This document shows positions 37,545 through 50,600 of a stretch of 64,000 nucleotides of DNA, in pieces; positions within the stretch are counted from its first letter, which is position 1; every line of letters starts with the position of its first letter. Source of the DNA: Paralvinella palmiformis (Eukaryota > Annelida > Polychaeta > Terebellida > Alvinellidae); NCBI GenBank assembly GCA_025642065.1, contig JAODUP010001326.1, positions 1 through 64,000 on the forward strand. Reading direction: 5' to 3'. Below the pieces are notes generated by a model, which was not told where the DNA came from, did no database searches, and saw nothing but the letters and a program-made list of their open reading frames with translations. The position numbers and the translations under genes were made by a program.

Positions 37545-40500
37545 CTGAAAATATGATCGGAGTTATTATCAATATAAAGCCAAGAACAACATTCTATAAA
37601 TTGTGAAATATCAACATAATTAGGTCTACACTTAGTTCTGTTTAAAAACAGTTGTGATAAAAAAAGAAACAAATTACAATTACTTATAGCAGTGAAGTTG
37701 TTTAACATAGCACATAAAACATAAATATCACATTAATGTAATGCATACCTTGGCCTTTGTGAAGTATTTCTTAGCATTGTGCTGTTCCTAAAAACAAACA
37801 ATCAATATAAAATGTGAAATTTCTGATATATTTGCTATTTTGATGTCTAAAATAGTGATTAATTACAATATAATAAGGAAAAATCGAATGCAGGCAATTT
37901 GCCATCATGACACAATTTATTTTTATACCTTGAAAAGAAGAACAGAACAATAACATTCCATTTTCAATTACTCAAACGGATATCAAAGCAGAAAACATAA
38001 TAACTGGCTGATAACTCATATAAAAGCAAATTTTCACCAGTTTCCTAGTTTAATGTTCTACTACAACACTATACATTAAAGCATTAAGAATGTTTTTTGG
38101 AGATGGTCTAAAAAAAAAAAATTAAAAGTATAACCACCATCCTAACATTTCTTAACTGACTATAGTATTAAAGATGATGTTGGTAGTATATAACCCATTA
38201 AACGAACTAGTTCTGCAACGTGTGCATGAGCTTATCATCAAAGGTGTCACCCAATCTTCAGTAAGAGTGGCCTAGCCACTGCTAAGTCATAGATTAAATA
38301 ATTATCACAGTATATTATTTATAACTTCATATTCCACCCAGTCTTACTGCCAAAAACTGTAAGTGCCACAACAATGACACAATAGAAAACACTCATGACA
38401 ATACATCTGTTTGACCTTTTGATACACAAATCCAGTTAAGTACTAATATATTGCAGAACTCATTACAATGTGACTATTTTACACCTGAATGCAACAGTGC
38501 TGATACATTGGTTTTATTAATATCGGTTTTACAAATTATTTCCTGCTAATGAATTAAGAAAATTCAATTCTATTTTAGTAAGAATTATAATTACATATTA
38601 ATATAAGTGGTACTGTATTGATATATGGTGAGTAAATCTGTAGAAAAACAGAATTACTTTCAGCAAAAACTATCTACAAATTTTGTGTCATTAGTTTAAT
38701 TGCCATTGTGTTAATCAAAGTGTTGTAATGATAAAATGCATACCAGTTTGTAAATTCATATGTTTTTTTAAATATTAAGATAATAATAATAATAATAAAG
38801 TATATTTAATAAAGCATCCTTACTAGCAGGAGCCATTCAAAGGCACTTTACAAATAATATGTAGTATAATAATACCCGAAATAATATGTCTGTAACAACC
38901 CTATAAGAGATTTAAATGATAATTATTATTAATCTGTCAAAGCAACCTTGAACAGGTGTGTTTTAGAAAGGATGACAAATGACACATTTAAATGATAAGT
39001 ATTATTAATCTGTCAAAGCAACCTTGAACAGGCGTGTTTTAGAAAGGATTTGAAATTTTCAAGAGATGACACATTTCTAATATCTGCAGGCAATCTATTA
39101 CACAAAGTGGGGGCTGTAACACTATATGCACAATTACTATATGATTTGAGCTGAGACACTGGCACCTGCAATAGTGTCTGACTGAATGACCTGAGTTTTC
39201 AGGATGACTTTCTAATGGACACCAGATCACACAGGTATTCTGATACCATATCACTAATAGATTTATAAGTTAATAATAAAATCTTGAAATGGATACTCTG
39301 CCTAACAGGTAGCTGATGTAGTTTTTGAACAATTGGGATGATGTGCTCACATTTTTTTGAGTATGTGTCACTATGCGAGATGCACTACACTATTCTTAAT
39401 TCACTGAAGGCAATTGATGTTATAATCAGATATGCCATATAAGAGGGAGTTATAAGAAAGTATATGAGATGTAATAAAGGCATGGACTACAGTTACATTA
39501 GAGCTTCTTGTGTCAAGAATGCTTTTAAACAGTGGATGTTCTTAAGATAGTAGTAGGGAGCTCGGCATACTGATGTGACGTTTTCATACATATTAATACA
39601 TTGGTCAAAAATAACCCCTAGAGTTTTTACTGACCAATTAGGAGTAATCGAAGATGCACTCATCTGTAATGCTGGTGTCTTTAGGGATTTAACACAATGT
39701 GGTGATCAATCTTGGCACCAATTTACAACATATATGACTAGTACAATCACATATATGACTAGTACAATCATATACATGACTAATACAATCATACAATCAT
39801 ACAAGATGATTGATGGTTTACGGCCACTTTTGGGCACATGGTAGGCTAAATGGGCCGAGCAATCTCCAAAGGTAATGAAGCGAAGTCAAAGATGAAACAC
39901 CCTTCAGATATGCCCACACCGAGATTCGAACACAGGGTGGTAGTGATCTGCAGTCCAACACACTACCGCTAGGCCACGGAGGCGCCCTACAAGTACAAGA
40001 CTAGTACAATCATACATGACTAGCACAATCATATAGGAAACGATGCTCTCCAAGCATGTGGTCCATTTTCTTATTATCAAATCTAAATGAATCATAATCA
40101 TACTGCAATCATAATGTAGTATGTCTTGATATTATGATGGAATTTCTTGGACCATAAACTTTCTTAAAGAATGAATCTCATACAATCAGAAAATACTTAT
40201 ATCTGAGCATTTATAACAACATGGATAATGCCAAATTCGTGAAATTTGTGTAATAAAGAAAATAATTATTGCAAATCATTGTACAGAAAACGAACTATAG
40301 ACTATCACATATTTTGATTCAAAATGTCACTAGTCCATTCAGGCTAGTATTTTGAACCAAAGACAGAATCCACCAGTCCTAGATGCCTGGGAACGTCATG
40401 ATTTTTCCGGCCTTGAATAAAACACCTTTACCATGATAAGCTATTTAATTCCACTGTACATTGAAAGTGCAAAATTAATTACCTAAAACATAGTTACAAA

Positions 40501-43500
40501 TGCTATAGGAGCCATATTATTTATATAAAATAAAGTTGAACAGATTTTAACACATGATACACATCTATCTCCCACAGCAAGTTGTTAAATCCAAGTCTCG
40601 CACATTGAATGTAAATTCATCACGTGATGAGTCAAGTCACAAACACCTGTAATGAACAGCATCCAGCTCAATAATTAAGGGTTTATGGGCAAGGAGCAAC
40701 TTCTTAATGAAATGACTAAAATGAGATGATTAGATGATACTGGCCCACTAGAAGTGATGACTGACCCAACAGTGTCTGTTGTTTATGTTTTTAAGGGATG
40801 TGACATATAACAATGGGCTGAATGAAAACTGAAGTTTCACTGACCTGCATACCTTTCTCTTCCTCATCAGGAACTGATAATAATTGTAATGTGTCTTAAT
40901 TAAGAATCTATGCATGTATGTATGTGTGTGTTACATTGTTACTAACTCTGCTATAGGTAGTGGGATGGATTATCTTAGCTGTTAGTGCTAATACTATCAG
41001 ATGTACCATTATCATTTATATAATACACAAACGGGCGCCTCTGTGGTCTAATGGTAACATGTTGGATCACAGATCACTACCATCTGTGTTCAAATCTTGG
41101 CATGGGCATATCTGAAGTGTGTTTCATCTCTGACTTTGGTGCATTACCTTTGGAGGTCACTCAGCCCACTTGTGCACAAAAGTGGCCATAAAACATCAAA
41201 CATCATCATTATATAACCCACAAACAATTCCACACCTGTAAACACCCAACAGCCACAGACATTGCCAAGAATGTCTAATAGATTATTTATCCACAGACAG
41301 CAGCTGAGGGAACATATTCAGCAAACACTAGAGACAGCTGACACTAAAATATAACAGATGAGTTCCATACCTCAGATTTTTCTAAACAGATTGTGCCAAG
41401 TTCATAACAAGCAAATGCTGCCACATGTTTGTCATCCTTCATTCCATTTTGGCGAGCCACAGTCTCCTCAAAACACTGTACTGCCATCTCGGGACTGCCA
41501 AGAGCATTATAAATGGCGCCCTCTATCAGGCTACGGAGATGGAACAGCTTCTTATCCATGACTTGGTTACATTCTGGCAAATAGAACAATGGTATATAGT
41601 ACTTATAAAACAATAATCCATGTGCACAAAACAGGCAATACGGTTTTATATCAACCACAACTATAAAAACACAACTTTATATATAAATTATTAATAATAT
41701 TAATGTTAAAATGTGCTATAACAAGTAATACTTATAACACCAGGAGCAGCAATATCATGTGATGAATCAAGGCTATGTAAATATTTGTAAAGCTGCATAT
41801 TATAACCCTAATCAGATAAATAACAGCTTGTAATTTGGACAATTTGTTTTGGAATTATGATAATGACTGAATGATGTTAAAGTCAAAGGTCATTATTATT
41901 TATTATTATTAAATTTTATTCATAAGCAAACAGAGTTTATATTTTAGTGTCTAGAAACACAATGTCATTTGTGTTAATATGATAAATAATGTCTCTCCAG
42001 GCTAACATCTCTCATCCTGCAATAGATTAACTACTCTCAGCAAAGCATACAGTCCACATGAAAGTATCAGGCACTTCCTCAAACTGTCATTTATTCATAA
42101 CTTAATAATAGTTTGGTGTATCTGATGTCTAGTTATGTCGGCTGTTAATGGGTTATGTGATCCTCATCCACTCAGAGCACAGCAACGTGACTGGATAAAA
42201 TCAAAACTATTCACAAACTAGTGACACCAAACTAAACAATCTATTGTACTACACTGTATGATCTATTAGCATTACTCAATATACCTTCAAGATGTCGTTC
42301 GAGGTCAGATTGTTTACAGTGTGGAATGGAACCCCAGAGGTAGAGCACTTCCAAGACGAGTAAAGTCAAATGGTCTTGAGTGGGTGCAATCTTCTTGAAT
42401 TTCTCGGCCTACAACAATATGGACATCAAATACTACAAATTAAGTAAATTTTCCTACAAATCATTAATGCCAAACAGTGACATCAAGTACCACACATAAA
42501 CACACACACACCAAACTTACCCGCTTTGTGACAAATCTTTCGAGTTGATTATTTTTACGCTTCATCAAACGTGGTACTTCCTTAAGTATTTCATGGGCAC
42601 TTGAAGTGTCACCTGTGGCTCCAAGACAGACTGTAGACAGAAAGAATGACACGTGGCAGAAACTTACCCCATGAACATGAAACATAAGAGGAACAGAACT
42701 AACTACTGATAGTAGTAAGTATAATAATCTTTGCAACAAGTCAATACAAAAGACCACTGGACATCAACATGATTATTAAGGTCAACATCAATAAATCAAT
42801 ACACAATCATTTATCTTTTTCCTCTGAACAAATATTCAATACATGAAGATCCCTAGGTACTGTAAAGCACACATAAAGAATATATAGTAAATTACTCTTC
42901 ATAATTGTATGACTGTAAAGGCAGTTTAAGGGGTTAGCTATTGTGGGAGGTTCTAAACTGAAATCTCCAGAAAGTGAAGGATGTTCTTGATAAACAGTGG
43001 GGGGGGGGGAACCTGATATTTATGGCTCACATTTAATGTCTACAGCCAAAATCAGGTTATGTTGCATCATGTACATAATCTTTATCTGTTACTTATACAA
43101 TTATCTTTAACATCATAATTCTAGGCCAAGTGATAATATAATATGTTATTAAAGAATTAGATATCCTATAGATGCTGATAATATGCATAATATCAGTTTT
43201 CCCAACCAAAGACCACTATTAGTTTTCGGGACTTTTCTTCTCATGTAAATTTGTACCAACATTTTAGTTTATAAAAAAGTGTAAACTGACAGATCTGCAG
43301 TGGCAATAACCAGAACTCTATATGATGATTGTAGTTTTACATTATCCCACAGGCCTTATTTTTCAATTTTTTGACTGATACAATATAATATTTTAAATGT
43401 GTACATCTTGGATCACTATCAACCTTTAAGTTCTTCTGGTTAGTTTAGGCTTGAACTAAATTGAGATATCTAAAATATTAAGCATACAAATCCTGATATC

Positions 43501-44589
43501 TGTAAGGAATTGTACAGAAGCCAATTTGTAAGTGCTATGTAAGAAACATAGATGAATATAATGGCCACCTTAACTTCAATAAATCCCGATGGATTTCTGT
43601 GGAAAACCTTTGATTTCTAGTTAGCTGGGTAATTATAAAATGGAGGCACTCAAAGAAAGCATATCATTGACATGCACAACATTCAAACAACTGTGAGATG
43701 TGCATGTTGCTGTGCACTATAGTATTGCTTTCATCAGATTCTTATTTTGGCACCAAAGCTTGCCATAATTGTGGAAATTCAACAGTCCACTATAAAAGCT
43801 GCACTAGTTCATCTTGAAAGACAACGAACTCTTTACAACATAAAGTCTTTAAGCTCACTATGAAATTCTTTCCTTTTTTACAAACCATGACATAATGTGG
43901 ACATTTATTTAAGGTGTTTACTGTGTACAAATTCTAAATGCTCAGTAATAGTTATTGGGATTAAACTACAACATTTTCAAACGTGTATATACCAAATCTA
44001 CAAACTGATCTACGGTGTCTTTAGAACTAATATAAATAAGTTGAAAACAGCATAGAAGACATAATAAACACAAATAAATAAATCAATGTCTCATTAAAAT
44101 GTATCAGATGTCAGAAAACTTTAACAAACACTTTATCATATCTGCTACTTGTCTACGTACTTCCTGTGAGATATGCATAATAACACTTTGACCAGCGAGA
44201 ATCTTTCTTCAGAGTAAGAAACCTGTCTGATGCTTCATTGTACTCTATCCGCAACATGTGAAGCCAACCTAAAGAAATCCAAACAAGTAATTATTATTAT
44301 TACTATTATTGTATACTGTGTATCTATAATACTCTTTTCTTAATTAATTAAGCATATGTGTGTGTATATATATATGTGTGTGTGTGTGTGTGTTTGTGTG
44401 TGTGTTCACTCTTTTTCTTGATTTTGTCACACTTACATTTTAAAACCCACTTCCATTGATAATTATTCACCCCATCATGCACAAATGATCAACTTTTGCC
44501 CTTTGCCCATGTATAAGTATGTTTTGTTTATACATTGCCCCCAACTATTTTCTTGAACATCCAGTTTGCTTTGCAATTTTTTAGCAGTG

Positions 44590-44639
<50 letters not shown>

Positions 44640-47600
44640 TATTTATATATATACATACACACAATCATCATCATCATCAACATTATGGAGTTGTTGCTTT
44701 TTAAATTACCTATTTCATAAATACTAATCAGTTGAATCTCTCTCTGATTCGCACATTTCTCCATTGCCTGTTTGTATACAGCCAACGACTCATCAACTTC
44801 AGCCTGTAACAATATATAACAAACACAACAGCTGTAACCCTCTGTCTGTGAAACATTCAAAGGTACAGTCAGACCTATTTTAAAGACCAGCTGTCTTGGG
44901 AGACCATGACAACCAGGTGCTAAAACCTTCCAACCAAGTATACTTTGGTGGCTGTCCCTTTAAACATACCTACTATAATTATTCTGCCATATATTTGTCA
45001 AATAATTCAATCTGGATCTACCCTTTTTCAATATTCTTTCATGTTTATTAAAATAATACTTATTTTAAAAATAATGTTCAAATTTGGATAATTTTCAAAA
45101 AGGCCGACAAAGTACTTATTGTTACAAACACAGCATACTTTACATTGGAACAGTTATACTTGAAATGGCATGACATCATTTGCTGTATTCTACATACCTC
45201 TAGCCTTAATAATCTGCCCTTAAAGAAAAGGTACAGTGCTGAGTCAGGATATTCTTTCTTACACCTTTCTATTACTACTGTCGCTTCACTTATACCTGTA
45301 ATAATGATAGAATTTTCAATTTTATAAATTACCATATGAAGAATTAAGATGCAGCATGTAATTTACATTATATCTGTGAATACAATATACACGATAAGAG
45401 AAAATAGGAATAAAACATAATTTAGTACATTTGGTATGCAGTTAACTACAAGTCAGAACTCTGGTTGGAGATCATCCCAACAAATTCCAAAGCAATGTGT
45501 ATGTGGTAACAATAAATAGGTTTTAAACATCACTTAGTATATACCATAATTTACTGAATATATCTGTAAATAATCAAAATTATTAAGATTCAATCACAGC
45601 TTATTTGATACAGTCTAACTTGCTCTTAACTCCACTTGAAAGTGGCGTTTATAGACAGGTGGAGCTTCTAGGCAGGTTGAACTCCAGGCACTTATTAAAA
45701 GGTGGAACTAAAGTGACTAACCAACACATAGTATATATAGATATGCTATTTATTTATATTCATGTGTGTATATCTAATTGTTACAATATAATCATGGGTA
45801 TATCTAATTGTTAAAATATGCATGCACAAAGATCTAATTACATAAAAAATCGTTTATCAGTGACGAATTCATTCTTAATGTGACACTCATATCCTGTAGG
45901 TCCATAACGCGATCCAGGAATGTGGTAATTGCCAGTATGCAGAGCAAATGTTCTTAACTCTTGTATGCATTATTGTGCTCTATCAAGTGATGGAGGTGCT
46001 TGTGACTCTGTAGGCTCACTGTCACTATTGTCACTATCACTAGGTGTACATGGTGGCACACACTCTGCTTGTAGCTCTCTAGCTGGAAGATCCCAGTCAG
46101 CAGAAGGTTGACAAGTTTGGACATGACTGTCTATCCCCGGAAGCTTCTCATAGTCATATAATATGTTAGGAATAGCGTGCAAGTTGGCATATCAAAGTAT
46201 AATGTGGTTAATGAAAACATTTGCTGACAATTTATATCCAAAATATTTTGTAGAGATTGCAATTACAACTTGAGCAGTTTTCAGTTTTTTCACAGATTTT
46301 CTAGGTTTGTCTGTTTGGCATTATGTGAGCTATTATCCGACTGGGAGCTAATTACATCATTACTTTAATTGTCTTAAATGTCAGTTTGCTCATCAAGAAT
46401 CAACTGTCTTTACATAACATAGTTAAGACACTGTAAGCGCAAAACTTCATGCACACTGTCGGAGGCATAATCATTGGGGAAGAGCCATTATTGGTCAATA
46501 TGTTGGTGGTGTGTGGCCAATGACAATCAACGCTGGTATTATCGCAACTGGCGGTTACTTGACAGGTAATACTGTAGACCTAGGATTGCGAAACACTGGC
46601 AGTTGGCGGCCTCGGGCAGGTGGCGGTTCCAGACAGGTCAGTTTGAATGGGATTTGCATCGGGACTTTGGAAAAGTGGCGTTTAGAGCAGGTGGCGCTTT
46701 TAGGGACAGGTGGCATTAGGAGCAGCTTAGACTGTACATGCATACTTTTAATGTATATCAAAGTTATGAAGTATGTCCACACACACATACAACACACAAT
46801 TTATATTATTGGACAAGTGAACAAAAATTAAGATTATAATTATCTATCAATAAATCTGATCTGTACAAACTATTCATGCTAACATCTGGCATATCAAAAG
46901 CCAATATATATATTTCTGTATAGTTTTAGAAATGGAGAAGTCTTAATTGACAAAGATCAATGTCAGATGTTATATCTTTTTTATATTTTCTTGTCATAGT
47001 TCATAATCTATACAGACAATATCAAACTAAGCTTCCACCATTGTTCTGTTCTGATTATATTTCAAATATCAATAGTATGAAGACATAATAAGAAACTCAA
47101 ATCTAACTGACTTGGCTTCTAAGTGTTTATGAGAATCCAGATACATTTAATAGTATCATTAATTTCCTAATATTAATTAAATTTTTACATTTTAGTTCTG
47201 TACTAAATATCTGGTTTCACTGATTACAGTGAAAAGCATAGAAATGTATATGTGAATCTATGTTTGAATGTGTGTAAAAATGTAAATGTTACTGTTTTAC
47301 AGCCACTTATCTGCACACAGAAGGCTAAATGTGCCAGGCAACATTCAAAGATAATGAGGCAAAATGAAAGATGAAACACCCTTCAGATATAGGTCAGTCA
47401 TGGTTTGAACCATAGCGATAGCAGAAGCACACTGTCCTCATCCATAAAGAACATTTCTTACGTTCCAAAATAAATAAATCTACATTAACCAATATCTAAT
47501 CATTGTTTTTAGAAAAACACCTACCTGCTGCCAGATTAGTACCATCAAGGGCAAAGAAAGGGCGCATAATAGTGTGGTACCACAGCAGTGCAAACCTAAA

Positions 47601-50600
47601 AATATAATACCATAAAAACAAATTGTACATCTACAACATGGCTCGGATAAATTTTTAAAATAGAAATGATTCTCACTAATCCCAAATAAATACAAGCTGT
47701 GATTTTATATCTTAATATGAACAAAACAGAATAGAAAATTATATTGACGTAATTAAGTAATCATTATGACATCTATATTCTTCACATATAATTTATGAAA
47801 TGAGACATAATAATAATAATTATTATTACTATTATACAGTTCTTATTATTGAACAGTTGAATATAGTTGTGTATGTAAATCTTAGTCACAATCAAATAAC
47901 CCTGTAATAAAAAGTCATTGTTAACTCCACATAAAACCAACAGACACACACACACACACAGCAATCTGATGTTTTTGGGAGCATTTCATTTCAATACATA
48001 ACTTTTACCACTTATAATCAGACAACAGTCCACCTTTATTGTGAAATATCACATGCTAAGGGTGTTAATAGACAACGTTTCATGGGTTTATTTTGAATTA
48101 CTTAATTTACTCTTTGATTTATTCTAATGCTAGAATTAATTATTTAATTGAGGATGAGTCTATAGAGTAAATGTAGTAGTTCCTTATTTGTGCATCATGT
48201 TTTCATGATTTTATAAGTATTCATTTCTGCTTTTTATTCTCAACAATGAGCCAATGCCATGTATTCCCTATTTAAGGTTATCACACTAAATATAGGTAGC
48301 ACACATGTACACAACTTTCAAGGCCAACTATACTTATTGGCACATTCTTTCCAACTGCAAAATAACTGCTTTAACTTTAAGCACTTTGATGTATAATATT
48401 TATTTGTTATATATTTATGTAATATTTACCATACTTAAGTCTGTAACCCCACAACAAATCAGCTCCCAGAGTAAAATAAAGCTTAAATCAGGATACAATG
48501 TATTTTCACATAATAAATTTCTGGAAAACATACAGAATCGGATACTTATTTAATGGACTTAATCAGAAACTATATCACATAAATAAAGGATAAAATTAAC
48601 AAAAAAAACATTCTGTAATGAGGGAGCCCCACCATGATGAACACACTATTACTAGACACCTCACTGAAAATATGCTGGGTATGATAAATATCTGTTACAT
48701 CATTCTGAAAAAAACATGCTTTCTTTTAGATAAGGTCATGTTTCAAATAAGAACTGGATTTAAATCGAGTCTGGGGTAGAAATATTTGTTATTAAAAAGT
48801 TGTGTTACCTACTGAACAATCTACACCAACTTTAAATAAAGTTTTATAAATATGCACCCTCAAAATATCATAGAATCATATAGTCATCTGTACAATTTTA
48901 GATAAATGCCCATGTATGGGTGTGAGATCTTGGGTGGATTCAATTAATTTATAATTATTTGGACAATTTACTGAGAAATAAATACACATTGTGAAGATTA
49001 TTTCCTTATCAAAACACGCCCATGTTTGCTGTTTATTTTTTAATGCAAGTCAATCTATCATTGCAGCAATCACTGCTCATCAGGGAAGGCAAGGTTTAGT
49101 CAGGGTTATAAACTGGGTCTTCAATTAAACCACATGTCCAGTAACAGACTTTGATGACTCTATATTAAGTATTTAAATTCAGATAGCAATTTTTCTATAA
49201 AACAAACAACTCTGTAAGCAAAATGAATAAAATCTATTTAGTAGTCTCTTTAGTATAATCCGCAGGGTGTTCTTTTAATTAACACTACCCCACAACCTAT
49301 AGAACGGCTTTAACTGTGCATTAAAAGGACTAATATAGCCAAATATAACATACGATATACAAGATTATATAGGATTACAGCTGACTGTTTTGACTTGTAG
49401 GAAGTGTGAGCTGTACTTAGGCATTTTAAGAATTTATAAATATAATTCATGACAGCACAATCATGAAAACATTTTGTTGGATAAAGAACCTGCTCTACCA
49501 AAGGAACAAAAAGGATTTGGTTGTTTATCAGGTGAGCTACATAGGTTTAAGTATTTAAACCCTGATTCCCTGTTCAGCAGTGATCCAGTATGTTCCAGTA
49601 TTAATAAATAAACCAGGGTATTATACATAAAATGTGTTTGTGCTATATGAGCTTAGAACACGTTTTAATTATGTTTTAAATGTAAAGTGCCATAGAGCAA
49701 TTCAAATTAAATAAGATGCTATATAAAATACTTTTATTATTATTATATATTATTATTATGTAGTGGGAGATTACATGTCAGTAAATGCTGAAAATTAACT
49801 TCATAGTTAACTAAATTTTTGTATCAGTAATAAATAACCTACTTACATAGCCAGTGGTGCCTTCATATCCCTTGTGGTACTTGCTCTTTCCAGCTCATGC
49901 AATCCAGATTGTCTGTCTGCTTCAAAGCCAAGGAATTCTATAATCTTCAGTACTTTAGGCGGTACCAATGATATGACAAGCTGCAGCAGTCCATGACCAA
50001 ATGAAACGGATCCTAGAAGCCGTTTAATCACAGCGAGGGGTAGATCTATTGTTTCTCTGCTGTTCAAACCACTCAAGCTAGCCGAGTCTGAAGAATCGGG
50101 ATGAGGTTCATGCATGGCTGGAAAACTCTTGCTAGTGGGAATTCCAACAGGAACTTCCACCATATGTGAGGCATCACCATTATGTTCCAGCCTATCAGTC
50201 ATTTTGTTTAATCTGTCATGGATGGCGATGAGTTCTTTCAGTGTTCTCTCATAGAGTTTCCAAGCTTTACGTAGACACCATCCACCCTTAATATAGCTAG
50301 TGATGTCTTGGTTAATAAAGATTAAGATTGATTCATACAGTAGACAGTCTCCTGTCACTATTTGCCGAATCAGACGATCTTCTGCTGACACCTGGTGGCA
50401 TAATTATCAAGAATATAGCCATTATAATCAACAACAACAACAAAAGATTTTAATTGGTTAAACAAGGCAAGTGATCATTCTGCAGTAAAATAATGGAATC
50501 CATAAATGTTATTACAATAATTATGACTTATTTCATTTGCTAAAAAGGAAAACAAAGGATAATAGGAAGAAAGATAAAAATACAGGGAAAAACACATTTC

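Noticed and set aside
39570..39844. Plus-strand 89-codon open frame at 39575
   Set aside because: Antisense to the truncated L2-like LINE (same as the shadow frame at 7145-7327) and then minisatellite.
39900..39990. Genuine tRNA gene at the SINE head
   Set aside because: The cloverleaf-like part is fused to the SINE body shared with three other copies, so it is a retroposon head, not a tRNA gene.
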